The notes below the pieces were generated by a model. It did not search any database. It was not told the DNA's origin and saw only the letters and a list, made by a program, of their open reading frames with translations. 64,000 nt of DNA. It comes from Puccinia triticina. Lineage: Eukaryota > Basidiomycota > Pucciniomycetes > Pucciniales > Pucciniaceae. The DNA is taken from assembly GCF_026914185.1 (NCBI RefSeq), contig NC_070571.1:682001-746000 (forward strand). The letters are read 5' to 3'. The first letter of the stretch is position 1, and each line of letters opens with the position of its first letter. The translations under genes were made by a program, and so were the position numbers. Below, piece after piece: positions 21,346 to 32,400 of the stretch.

Positions 21346-24198
21346 TCATTGCCGGACAGGCAATGAGCACAGAAGCTGAAGGCCTCGCAGTGCTCTCTTG
21401 ATAGAGGATTTACCGACAGCTTTTGTGAGAAAGTTGGCCAACATCATGCTTGAGGGTACATATTGGATGGTGATTGCTTGGATTTTGATTTCCCTGCGAA
21501 TGAAGTGATGTCGCAGTTCCATGTGTTTTGTTTTGTAGTTGGAATGATTGCTGAGATCCTTTGCCAGTGCAATAGCTCCCTGGTTGTCATCGAAGATTTG
21601 TGTTGGCCCCGGAATTTTAATGTTGAAGATTTTCTTGAGGAGTGTTTTAATCCACATGATTTCCTTGGTGATATCGCCTAGGGACTTGTATTCCGCTTCT
21701 GTAGAGGATAAGGAGAGGGTTGGCTGTTTCTTTGATTTCCACGAAATGATGTTACCGTTCAACAGTACTAGATTACCGGATACTGAGCGTCTAGATTCCG
21801 GACACGATGCCCAGTCGGCGTCGGCGTAGCCGACTAGTTCATTTTGATTGCTCGTAGGCTTGATTAATTTCAGACCAATATCTCTAGTCCCTTTTAAGTA
21901 ACGGAAAACTTGAACTCCGGCTTCCCAGTGAAGCGTTCCTGGATTGTTGAGATATTGTGAAAGTGAGCTGACGGCGAACGTGATATCGGGGCGTGTGGTA
22001 ACACTTAGATAGTTAAGAGCCCCAACTAGAGAGCGATAGTTGTTTCCAGATTCGAGATGAGCAATTCTCTCGGCGTTAGATGCCTGAACCAGGTGGCTAC
22101 CGGGCTTCATTGGAGTAGACGCCAGAAATAGATTAGGAAGTCCAAAGCGTTCCAATTGAGAGTCGATGTAATGCCGCTGCGAGAGTGTGACTGAGCCTGA
22201 TTCTTGAGCGATGTTCATCCCTAGAAGAAGACTGGATTCACCCAGATCCTTAATTTGAAATTTTGACCTAACCTCTTGTTTGAAATCCTCCGGATTTTTG
22301 CTGAAGATGGCGAGATCGTCAACGTGTAGATACAGGAAAGTGCCTTTTCGCCAAAAAACACACGGTTCAACGTCGCACTGTCGGAATCCAATTTGAAACA
22401 ACCAAGAGGTTAGTGTACGATGCCAAGCATTTGGGGCTTGCTTCAGACCGTACATTGCCTTCTTTAGTTTTAAGACATGGTCAGTAGGAACTACAACACC
22501 AGGAGGAGGGTTAAGATACAAGTCCTCCTTGAGCGGTGCGTTGAGAAAAGCACTCTTGATATCTATTTGGTGAAAAGATAAATTGTGCTTCAGCGCAAAA
22601 ATGATGAGCATTCGGAGTGAAACCATCTTCCCAGTTGGCGCATACGTGTCAAAGTAATCCTGTCCCTCTATCTGTTGAAAACCCTTCGCACATAGACGCG
22701 CTTTGTATTCCAACGGAACATTCAGATGATCTTTCTTAACCTTGAAGACCCAGGTACAGTTGATTCTCTTTTGATCGCCCTCCTTTTTGAAAACTATCCA
22801 TGCCTTGTGGTTGTTCATGTTTGTGATTTCCTTCTCTATCGCCCTCTTCCACAGAGATGAATTGGGAGAATTGATGGCTTGCACATATGACATTGGTGTG
22901 TTGTCTTCAGTATTCTCAGTGAGATATACTAGAATGGAGTTGCCTCGCCTATCGACTGATAAGATATTGTCCGTGGAGATCGCGCTGCTGATATCTCTTG
23001 GAGCCTTCTCAACATGATCTATGTTACTGGAACCCAGGTGATTACCGTTATCTTCGTCAGGAGACACTTCGGGTTCTGACTGTCTTGGAGGAGAAACACT
23101 TGAATGAGAGTTTGATCCCGCTGGTAACACCTTTTCATGGTCAGCGGAGTCTTCTGAAAGGTTGAAAAGATCATCCTCAGATTCAGGTACTTGGTCCTTC
23201 AGTCCCGGAAACACTGTTTCGTCAAATTTGACATTCCGCACCCAAAAGATTTTTCCAGAGGCCAGTTGATAAACACGGTAAGATGAGAAGTCATTCTCGT
23301 AGCCTAACATGATTCCTCGTTCCGCTGTTGGCAGGAGCTTGAAGGTCCGCCTCTCTTTTGGAATCAAGGAGTATGTGGAACATCCAAACGGTCGAAGAAC
23401 TTCCAGTTTCGCGGATCGTCCTGTCCAAACGGTGTACGGGATCACGAAGTTGCGAGTAGCTGAAGGGGTTAGATTGGAAAGTTGCGCAGCGGTGTTGACC
23501 GCTTCTGCCCAGAAGGTTCTGGGTAAACGTGACTGAACAAGAAGGCACCTAGCTTTGACTAGGATGGTTTGATTGGTCCTTTCCGCCATCCCATTGTTCT
23601 GTGGGTTGTATGCCGGCGATATGTGATGTGCTAGACCTTCATTCTTACAGAGCGTTTGAAAAGAGTCATTCACAAACTCTCCCCCACCGTTGGACAAGAT
23701 TGCTTTGAGTTTGGCTCCGGTTTGAGATTCTGCGAGGGATCAAAATTCCAGGAATTTATCGAAAGCTTCGTCCTTGGATCGCAAAAATTTGACTGATTTG
23801 AATCCGCTATACTGATCAACCAGAGTCATGAAGTAACGGTACCCAGAGATAGAACGTGTTGAAAAGGGTCCAACCAAATCAAGGTGTAGAACCTCCAAGA
23901 CACTAGTGACCTCCTTTAATTTGCTGTCAAATGGCAGCGCCTTAAGCTTACACATCTTGCAGACATCACATTCTGCGGTAGTGGACTCGGGCACAAGGAT
24001 CTTCTGATACCTTGGATTAGGATGGCCCAGGCGCACATGCCAGTCTGGTGAGACTGGACTTGAGAGGTAACAGGAATGAGATTGAATTGCAGCAAAATAG
24101 GAGGAAGGAAGCTCTAAAAGATTATGCTTGACGGTGCCTTCAATGTGAAAATTCCCGTCAATCACTACATCCACGCCATGGTTTTCGGTCTTGCTCAT
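21346..24198 (-). pseudogene. Ty1/Copia pol, 5'-truncated, one in-frame TGA
   Basis: From 24198: GAG-pre-integrase and the start of integrase (HVRLGHPNPRYQK, CDVCKMCKLKALPF, LHLDLVGPF with the first catalytic D). A TGA at 23740-23742 follows, and then the same frame resumes with SNGGGEF (second catalytic region), NGMAERTNQTI (E), RT (YLHVDDLAIFS) and RNase H (LSSTEAEYKSLGDITKE, DDNQGAIALA) to a stop at 21346. The TGA replaces a position expected to be tryptophan (TGG). Gag and protease are missing; the left-hand element end is lost at about 24215. Probably inactive. Confidence 0.88.
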
Positions 24199-24832
24199 GA
24201 TTAGGTTCTTTTAATAACCTTGGGTTCAATTTACTTGATAAATTTAACAGTTTATATATTGGTCTATAATTATATTGTTTAAAGAGTGATTGGTGTTTTA
24301 AAGGATGTGTTTTAGTTCTTTATAATATTTCACCAGGAAAAAAAACTAGTCACTTGATGGCAAGTGACATGATGCAGCTTTGGTTTCTGCTCCAGAGCTA
24401 CTCCAGCGCTGCTCCAAGTCTGCTCCACCAGCACTTGTAGAGCTTGCAGGACTGCACCAGAGCACTCAATGTGGCACAGTCAGCTGATCCTAATTTTTTC
24501 CCAGGAACAGCTGATGCTCATCATAAGCTGAGCAGTAGGCATTGACTGAGCCTGGGCCAAAGCTGAGCATTGGCTGAGCCTGGGCCACAGCTGAGCATTG
24601 GATATTCCAAGCCTGAAACAAATCCAAGTGTCAGCTGGACCAAGAATATTCCAAATCTGAGCATCAGCTTAGCCAACAATGGTCCAAAGCTGAGCATCAT
24701 CTTGGAAAAGTCTTTTGCAGAGCTTAGGATCAGCTGGGACAATACTGTTCCAAAGATTAACACCAGCTGGGCCAAAAATTTTCAAAAGCTGAGCATTGGC
24801 TGAGCCAATGCTGGTACAAAGCTGAGCATTGG

Positions 24833-25161
24833 TGTGAAGACCCCCGCGACATTGGGTCTTCACACAAGGGGTTACGGGATCACCTAACCCTAAACCCCCT
24901 GCGAGACTCATACATAGACTCGACCCCGCTCTCCCCTAGTCGAGTAGAGATCTGATCTCTCTTGACTAGGTGAGCACCTTTCCTTCTTCTCTTTGTTTTT
25001 GATCTGTTTTGTCTGTGTATCTAGCCAGAGAGATCTGATCTCTCTTGACTAGACTTTGAAATACTAGTTACACCGTTTGGAACTAGAACTCAAACGGCTC
25101 TCGTCTCGTCATCTGCGCCCGTTCTTTGTTGTCTTCAGTGAGGGTTCACAGAACCCTTACA
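24833..25161 (+). repeat. 5' LTR of element F
   Basis: 329 bp. Contains AGAGATCTGATCTCTC twice (about 24955 and 25026), each a near-perfect palindrome, as in element E where GAGAGTTTCCCTCTC is duplicated at similar places. Confidence 0.9.
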
Positions 25162-25183
25162 CTTTTTTTTTCTCGTTCCAAAC
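25075..25183 (+). promoter_or_regulatory. Candidate self-priming pair of element F
   Basis: LTR GTTTGGAACTAGA (25075-25087) is complementary at 12 of 13 positions to TCTCGTTCCAAAC (25171-25183), directly after the LTR end and a T-run. Compared with element E, GATGG/CCATC has become TTTGG/CCAAA, so both partners changed together. Supports Tf1-like self-priming with transcription starting near 25075. Confidence 0.55.
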
Positions 25184-25403
25184 AACCAGGATCATTCGGA
25201 TCCCCCTTCAGTATCGTTACTCGCCGGTCAATCGTGACCTCTCGTTCTCGAATCGTGACCTTTCGTTCCCACACCCGGTCAATCGTGACCTCTCGTTCTC
25301 GCACCCGGTCAACTGCGACCATCGTATCGTGGGCGCTCGGCTCCCAACTCATCAATCTTCCCTCAGATTGTTCCCTCTTCTATCGCAACGGCCGGACAGG
25401 CCC

Positions 25404-26006
25404 ATGACAACCCGAAACACAAACAGCGAACCCCTCCTGCCCATTACGGACCCCGAGGAAATCCTGCGAGCAGCTCGCCGCCGAGCTCGCCTTGACGCTG
25501 CGTTAACTACGACGAACCCTATTTCGGTCCCTCTCCCCTGCTCATCACCGCAGACTAACGCCACCATGCAACACCAGCCGCCAGGAGGCTCAAACTCACA
25601 ACCCCCACCCAACCCCCCAGACTCAACGGACCAGGGGTTAGAAGGCGAGATGAGCATCACTGAAGCCTTTAAGGCCCTTTTGACCATTCAGAAGAATACC
25701 GCTGTACAGTTTCAAGCAGCCCAATTCCAGGCCGAGCAAGCGCAGGCCCGAGCAGAGGAGCAACGCCGTCTTGATACCGAACGGCTTGCCGCTGTCGAGG
25801 AGCAGCGAAGACTGGACAACGAGAGGTTCATGGAGCAACGCCGCATCGATGCCAAACGGATTGCTTCCATCAATGAACAACGTCGACTCGACAACAGCAG
25901 GTTCGACGAGCAATGCCGCATTGACGCTGAGAAACTCTCACTCCTGGAAGAAATTGCCAAGAACAGCGTCAATAGACCGGAACAATCCCAAATCTCTGCC
26001 ACACAG
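25404..26006 (+). CDS. Element F Gag, N-terminal part (interrupted by element B)
   Basis: ATG 25404 begins 201 codons up to the B insertion. After a proline-rich segment (about residues 40-75) comes a strongly helical, coiled-coil-like repeat of EEQRRLDxERLAxVEEQRRL (about 110-185), rich in E, Q and R. The reading frame continues exactly at 34333 once B and one copy of its 4-bp duplication are removed. No start closer to the LTR is supported. Confidence 0.75.
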
Positions 26007-26923
26007 TGTGGTATCCAGCTTGGTACACGCGGGAACAGTGTTCATTTGGCGCATGGAAGGACCTCAAGATTTGATCATCAAGGCAGTCAAATCACTCATG
26101 GCGCGTGGCATCGTGGCGTATCAGGTTTTTTTATCATTTATGTGTTGTTTTCTTTCCTTTGTTCTATTTTTGAGTGCTTTTCTTTTATTTTCTCCTTCTC
26201 TTTATTAATTTTTCTTTCTTTATGCGCGCGTTGGAGGGTTACAGAGTGGAGGGTTGGCTTTAATTCTGTAGTGTTGCTTTTCTTTTGCTTCTTTTTTTTT
26301 TTTTTTTGTTTTTGTTGCTGTTGGTTCTGGTTGTCTGTTGTTTGGGCGCGCGGGGCATGATGATGGGCCCGCAGTGCGCGGCGCCCTCCTGGAAGTCTAA
26401 GTTCAAGTCGAACTTAGACAAAGGGGGGGCATAGAACCCTTCTGATCCCATTAGGAAATCTATCACTGAGCTGTTATTCCGATCCTGATCCAGGGCGTTA
26501 GCAACACGCCATTTCTGAGCTTATTGATCCATAGGACACTTCAACGTTCTTCTGATTTTCCGGTTCCGCCACGAGGCGCCGATCTTTTGATTACATATAA
26601 GATCCCGAACCTTCCTGATCTCCGGCGAAATTGAGTTTGAACTCAGTCTTCTTCTCGATTCTGCCGATCTCTTCCCCAAATTTTCCTACTATCTCACTCG
26701 TGCTCTCTTCAACTACCCGAAGTACTTATCATTCTCAAGCCTGCCTTCATTCTCATAAACTTAACCGCCGACGCGCCTTCTCAGCCGTCGTAAAATACCA
26801 ACCCCAACCGCTACTACTGATCCTCGACAGCTTATCCGACTAAATTCCCGGAGGGCACTTCCCCATCAAATTCTCTCATCCCTCCAACAACTGCCGCCGG
26901 CCTGCACCGGACGGAGTTCCACA
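26007..26923 (+). repeat. 5' LTR of element B
   Basis: 917 bp. Contains a long T-run with GTTTTTGTTGCTGTTGG, a G7 run near 26424 and the inverted repeat GTCTAAGTTCAAGTCGAACTTAGAC near 26395-26420. Confidence 0.93.
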
Positions 26924-26925
26924 TT

Positions 26926-26975
26926 TGGTCCCCCGAGCCGGGATCGAACCAGCGACCTCAAGATTTACAGTCTCG
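26926..26975 (+). other. Extended primer-binding site matching tRNA-Tyr(GTA), 50 nt
   Basis: Identical to 1258-1307 in element A over all 50 nt, again two bases after the LTR. Immediately downstream the two elements differ (TACTGTGG in A, CCGATTTT in B). The boundary corresponds to tRNA position 26/27. Confidence 0.85.
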
Positions 26976-27048
26976 CCGATTTTTCACGGTTTTCGAGACG
27001 CTTGGCGGTCTTCTTTTCTTTTTTTTTGTGGTTTTCTTCTTTTTTTAG

Positions 27049-27079
27049 GTTTCAGCGGCGGAGGCACAGGAGACTAGAA
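27049..27079 (+). other. Putative 31-nt micro-exon in the element B leader
   Basis: Between TTTTTTAG and GTAAGT; begins GTTTCAGCGGCGGAGGCAC and ends TAGAA. Same length and related sequence as 1632-1662 in element A. Confidence 0.45.
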
Positions 27080-27188
27080 GTAAGTCCTCCCAGTTTGTGC
27101 ACCTCCTAGGGTTCTACTACCTATTCGTCAAAGCATTACGTTGCCACATCTGTGAGCCTCTAGCAAGTTTCGCCTCTATACCTTACAG
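27080..27188 (+). other. Recurrent intron-like unit, copy 4 (109 nt)
   Basis: GTAAGTCCTC, TGTGCACCTCC, GTCAAAGCATTACG, TTGCCACATCTGTGAGCC, pyrimidines and CCTTACAG. Lies 24 nt before the gag ATG at 27213. TGTGCA can pair with TGCCACA leaving one bulged C. Confidence 0.7.
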
Positions 27189-27212
27189 ATCACTCCTTCG
27201 AGCTCCCACGTG

Positions 27213-29360
27213 ATGGCAGAACCAGGCATAGCGGGTTCGGCGGCGCGGCCCATCAAAATCAAGCCGCAGGACAAAACGTTGAGCTTCGACGGAAGCAATG
27301 TCGAGCGTTTCCTGGCTGACTACCAGCTTTCGGCTCGGTTGGACGGAGCGTCGGAGCACGACATGGCCGAGCAGATTCGCTTCTTCGTGCGCAAGACGGA
27401 GGTGAAGGATGTTTTGGAGACACTGGACGGGTATGACCCCCCCAACTGGGTCAAATTGAAGTCAGCGATGGTGGCGTACTGGGGCCAGGTGGATACGGCT
27501 CGATTCACGTTACCGGACCTGGAGGCTTTGGTGCAGACTTGGAGCTCGAAAGGAGGAGTGTCCTCTGTTTTGGACTATCAGGAGTTTCGTCGCGTCTGGG
27601 AGCCTATCCAGTCCTACCTGATCCGGAAGGCTCATATTGATTCCGTCGAAGAAGTGCGGACCTTATACTATCGCTCTTTTTCGGCTGGTGTTCAGGAGCG
27701 GGTTAGAGATCATCTCATCAAAGAAAATACAATGATCACGACTTTGGACAATAGATTCAAGTTGCCGGCTTTCGACGTGTTGAAGGAGGCGGTAGCGAAG
27801 GTTATGAAGGGTCAGACGGCCTTAACTTTTGAGAATCCTCGTTCTTCATCCCCGGTGCCTGTCGGAGACTTCAAGCAGTCGAACGATATCATGCGCAAGA
27901 TGGAGGACGAAAGACGTCCGAAAGACCCGTCCGCTCCGTCCGTTAAGGCCCCTGCGACTGTGGACGAGATTTCCAAGATGCTACAATCCTTCGAGCAGCG
28001 GTTGGAGAAGAAATTCGTGGCTAAGGGCTCTTCTTCGACGCCGCCGGCAGGAAGAGAAGCTCGAGGGCCTATGGTGTGCTATTATTGTCATAGGGAGGGT
28101 CACGGGACTGGTCGATGTATGGAGCTAGTCAAGGATAAGGAGGCCAATCTAGTCGAACAGAAAGGCAACAATTTTTTCCTGCCGAATGGCGCCCTTATTC
28201 CTTTTGATTCCTCACGACCGATAAGACACGTGGTCGCCTCCTTTCAGCCCAAAACGTCGACAGCGTCAGCGGAGGAGTTTCGAGCAGGTTGTGGGGCGCT
28301 AGATCCCTGGTACCCCCCTGCCGTGTCGTCTCGGTCATTCACAGGAGCGTACGAGGCTGATCCGGCGAGGAAGAAACACGAACCTCCTAAGCCGTATAAA
28401 GCTCCGATGGTGCCACCTTCTGCCAGTCGAAAGCCAGCCCGGAAACCCGTGTCGACTCCAGCTGATTCTGAAGGCGAGGACATGGATGATGAGCCCGAAC
28501 TCTTTGAGAGAATTCCTGAGCGCGCTACCGAGGAACGAGATCCAGCTGAAGCCGAAGTTTCGCCGCCGGTTTCCAAACCCAAGGCCGCTACGCCGCGGGT
28601 GCGCTTTGAGAGGGAGATCACAAAGGATCAGCCTAACGCAGTTGACGTCATGCTTAAGAAGGTGTCGGATCTCCCGGTTCCCGGGGTCACAGTCAAGGAA
28701 TTGTTGGCGATTTCTCCGGCGATGGCGGAGGGAATGAAGAAATGGGTCTCCAAGCGTAGAGTGGAAGTAGGCGCGGAGGATCTTAAGGTGGCTTCGGGCA
28801 CACTTTTGGCGGAAGGACCAGACCCCGAAGGACCAGGAGCGGATTCGAGGTTGTACTCGTGTCCTTTGGGTTTTCTCCCTTGTACGATCGGCGACGAGGA
28901 GGCCGCAGCCTCTCCACTAGTTGATTCTGGCTCCCAGCTCAACTTGATCTCGGACGCGCTGGCGAACAAGTTCAATATCAGTCCTCGCGTCAATTTTAGC
29001 TCAGCAGTGTATGGCATTGGGAATCAGTCTTGCGAGCTGATGGGTGTTGCGGAGGACGTTCAGGTTAGGATCGGTCGCACGATCGTCGGCTCTTTTCACT
29101 TTTGGATCACCCGAAATGAAGGTCCTCTCATCTTGGGCCGCCCGTTCCTTATGGATTTTGATGTTACTCTCACTTTCTCCGGTCGGGGCGGCGAGAAGAT
29201 TCTCATTCCGGACTCCGAGGGTCGACAGATTGAAATATCTCTTTGTGCAACGGATCAGGGTCGTTGGGAGCGGGATTTTCCGGGAAAAGGACGCAAGGCA
29301 GTTCTCACTCACATGGGAAAGGCTCGCTGCGACTCTGCGGTAAATCATCATTTTTTATGA
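27213..29360 (+). CDS. Element B Gag-protease
   Basis: 715 residues from ATG 27213 to TGA 29358-29360. The N-terminal half is a Gag capsid-like domain shared with element A (TLSFDGSNVERF, WGQVDTARF, WEPIQSYL). A CCHC zinc knuckle, CYYCHREGHGTGRC, lies at about residue 289. The middle is charged and disordered. The C-terminus is a retropepsin-like protease with the active-site triad in LVDSGSQLN (about residue 569) and ILGRPFLMDF downstream. The frame ends directly on TTT TTA TGA, a -1 slip site leading into pol. The start was chosen because it is the first ATG after intron-like copy 4. Confidence 0.9.
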   Translation: MAEPGIAGSAARPIKIKPQDKTLSFDGSNVERFLADYQLSARLDGASEHDMAEQIRFFVRKTEVKDVLETLDGYDPPNWVKLKSAMVAYWGQVDTARFTLPDLEALVQTWSSKGGVSSVLDYQEFRRVWEPIQSYLIRKAHIDSVEEVRTLYYRSFSAGVQERVRDHLIKENTMITTLDNRFKLPAFDVLKEAVAKVMKGQTALTFENPRSSSPVPVGDFKQSNDIMRKMEDERRPKDPSAPSVKAPATVDEISKMLQSFEQRLEKKFVAKGSSSTPPAGREARGPMVCYYCHREGHGTGRCMELVKDKEANLVEQKGNNFFLPNGALIPFDSSRPIRHVVASFQPKTSTASAEEFRAGCGALDPWYPPAVSSRSFTGAYEADPARKKHEPPKPYKAPMVPPSASRKPARKPVSTPADSEGEDMDDEPELFERIPERATEERDPAEAEVSPPVSKPKAATPRVRFEREITKDQPNAVDVMLKKVSDLPVPGVTVKELLAISPAMAEGMKKWVSKRRVEVGAEDLKVASGTLLAEGPDPEGPGADSRLYSCPLGFLPCTIGDEEAAASPLVDSGSQLNLISDALANKFNISPRVNFSSAVYGIGNQSCELMGVAEDVQVRIGRTIVGSFHFWITRNEGPLILGRPFLMDFDVTLTFSGRGGEKILIPDSEGRQIEISLCATDQGRWERDFPGKGRKAVLTHMGKARCDSAVNHHFL

Positions 29361-29425
29361 GCCAAGTTGATCCGACAAGCGGACGAGTTAATGTAGAATC
29401 TCGCCCTCGAGCCGCTGGGTCAACT
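29351..29425 (+). promoter_or_regulatory. -1 ribosomal frameshift signal of element B
   Basis: T TTT TTA (29351-29357) lies in the gag frame and is followed at once by TGA. A slip of -1 enters the pol frame (TTT TTT ATG AGC). Seven bases downstream, AGTTGATCC (29365-29373) can pair with GGGTCAACT (29417-29425), nine pairs with one U-G. Slip heptamer, spacer and stem match the standard layout; T TTT TTA is the heptamer used by HIV-1. Confidence 0.75.
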
Positions 29426-32400
29426 CATCTACAAGAGATTCAACGGCCTTATCTTCAGTCTCATTCTGTCTATCATCAAAACAATAATTTCGAAAAACAT
29501 CCGCAAAATCTGAAAACCGGCAAAAATATTTCTATTCCTCTCTATCTGGACTCTCTTCCTTCTGTTCCCCATGCGGCTTCCTTTTCTGGCGATTTCTCGG
29601 TTGCGCGTGGGCCTCCTTGTTGCGGCGATTTGGCGGTGGAGAGTGGTTTGGAGCTACATGATACGCGGCGGAGGGAGGGAGAAACAAAAGTAAGTTCCTC
29701 CCGATTATGCACCTCCAAGGGTATCGCTGCGCGTCGTCAAAAACATTACGTTGCCACACATGTGAGCCTTTCGTTGGACCCGGTTGCTTCTCGTTTACTA
29801 GGGTTTGGCGCGAAGTTTGAGGATCTGCTCCGAAATGAGGATAAACTATTTTCGTGGACGGTGAACTGTGAGGAGGGCGTGGTGACGTTTGGCGCGCCGT
29901 GGAGGAACTTTGGTATGCAAGTAAGTTCCGACCATAGTGCACCTCCGGAGCGTGATGCTACGCAAATGTGTTGTACCCTACCTCGTGCCACTATCGTGAG
30001 CGAAAGACCTTCGTTTGGCTCCTCCTTTTCAGACAAGGCTGCGTTCGAGGATCGGCAAGAGCACCACACATGGAATTTGATGGAGCACGGCCTACGGTTT
30101 GCGGAGCAGGCCTCGCTTTCGGAAATGTGGTCGGAGGGAGGGTATTTGGCATTTGCCGCTAAGTACAAGTCAGTCGACAGGAAGATCAAGCCGGTCAACT
30201 GTCCTATGCCTCAAGGCCTTAACCCCCCTCTTTGGCGGCCTCCTCTCTCTCGGGATCCCTACCGGGGTCTTTCGCGAACTTTGGCTGGCCCTTTTGTTCC
30301 TAAAGGACGGGTTACGGAAGATCGGCTTGCTGTTGTCAACTTCGGCCCAGATGGGTGGTTGCGTCCGGATGAACTGAACTTGATCAAGAATGTGTTGTCG
30401 GAGCGTAATCTCTCTATAGCGTTTACTGAGGCGGAGCGCGGTCTGCTAAAGGATTCTTACGGCCTACCCTACATCATCCCGGTGGTCGAGCATGAGCCAT
30501 GGCAAAAGAAGAGGATTCCTATTCCTGCGGCTAAGCTCGACGAGTTCATCTGGTTGATTTGGGAGCGAGTTAGGACCGGGCTCTACGAGCAGTCCACGTC
30601 AAGCTATTCAAGCCCGGTGTTTTGTGTCCTAAAAAGTAACGGTAAACTAAGAGTCGTCCATGATCTTCAACCACTCAACAGGGTGACAATCAAGGATGCG
30701 GGAGTACCTCCCGCTACTGAAGAATTTGTTGATTCGTTTGCTGGCCGCGCTTGTTATGGGCTGGGCGACATTATGGGCGGCTACGACGAGCGCGCCTTGG
30801 ACCCCATCTCTCGACCTCTTACTACCTTCGATACACCTTTAGGTCGGTTTCAACTTACGCGGCTTCCTCAGGGTGCCACCAATTCGGTGGCTGTGTACCA
30901 AGCACAGATGGTCTGGATTCTCCAGGAAGAGATCCCCAAGCACGCGGGAATTTTCATTGACGACGGGGGCATTAAAGGTCCCATTTCTGATTACGACAAT
31001 GAGACTCTCCCATGGAATTTGGGAATCCGGCGCTTCATTTGGGAATACGCGGAAACCTTGGAGCGCATTCTATTTAGGATCGAGGAGTCTGGTCTAACAG
31101 TATCGGCGTCTAAGTTGGCCGCCTGCGTGCCGGCTTTGGAGATTGTCGGGCATGTGGTGTGTAAAGAAGGGCGCCGAATGGCAAAGACCAAGGTGAACAA
31201 GATTTTGTCTTGGCCGACTCCTGTCAACGCAACCGAGATTCGTGGTTTTCTAGGGGTGGTGGTTTACGTCAGAATCTTTATTCCTGCTTTGTCTGAGATC
31301 TGCCTACCCCTGCGCCGACTAACTCGCAAGGATGCGGAGTGGGCCTGGTCGTCTGAATGTGAAGCCGCCTTCCAAAAGCTCAAGACAATAGTGGGCAGGG
31401 ATATCGTACTCGTCAAGATAAATTACGGACCCAATGCCGGTAAACTTAAGCTTGCCGTCGATTCCAGTTTTCACGCTGCAGGCGCGGTACTCACCCAAGA
31501 AGATGCGAATGGCTTGGATCGTCCGGCCCTGTATGAGTCTCTCCTATTTTCCGACGTTGAGTCACGGTACTCGCAGCCCAAACTCGAACTTTGCGGGGTG
31601 GCGCGCGTTCTCAAGAAGCTGCAGACTGTTCTTTGGGGGCAACATTTCGAGCTCCGGGTCAATGCTCAATCCCTCATACAGATGATTAACGCTCCCGGTT
31701 TGCCGAACGCCCCGATGACACGCTGGGTGTCCTTTATACAATTGTTCTCTTTCGACATTGTTCATCGGCCTGGAAAATCATTTACCATGCCCGATGGGTT
31801 GTCTCGGCGGCCGTTGGAGGAGGGCGAGTCCGTTCCAGACTCTGAATTCGACGAGGAGGAAGCCCTCATTCGACCTTGGTACGCCGGGGCAACGTCATCG
31901 ACTTCACGGGAGTACACGGGCTACCAGGAGGGTTTCTGGCGAATGCTTGAAGGTTTCCTAGGAACTCTAACTAGGCCCGCGGGACTGAGCGGTAAGGAAT
32001 TTAGGGCTTTGAAGCGCAAATCATCGGAATTCTTTCTTCAGTCTGGACGTCTGATGAAGAGGGGAAGTCCGCTTCCCAAGATCGTTGTCACCATCCCGGC
32101 AAAGCAGAGCGCTATCCTCAGTCAGTTGTACGAAGGCTTGGGACACCGAGGGACCACGGAGACGTATCGACGCGTGGCCAAACGCTTTTGGTGGCCATCT
32201 TTGAAACAAGCTGTGGCTAAGTGGTGCCAAAGCTGTGAAGCTTGTCAGAAGAAAGATCTTCGTCGCCCTCAGGAAATTCACTATCCAACGGGCGAGACTA
32301 CGATTTTTGGGCGCGTCGCGATGGATGCAGTTCACCTGAAGGCCAGCGGTGCCAAGTACTTGATTGTCGCCCGGGACGACTTTTCTGGGTGGGTGGAAGC

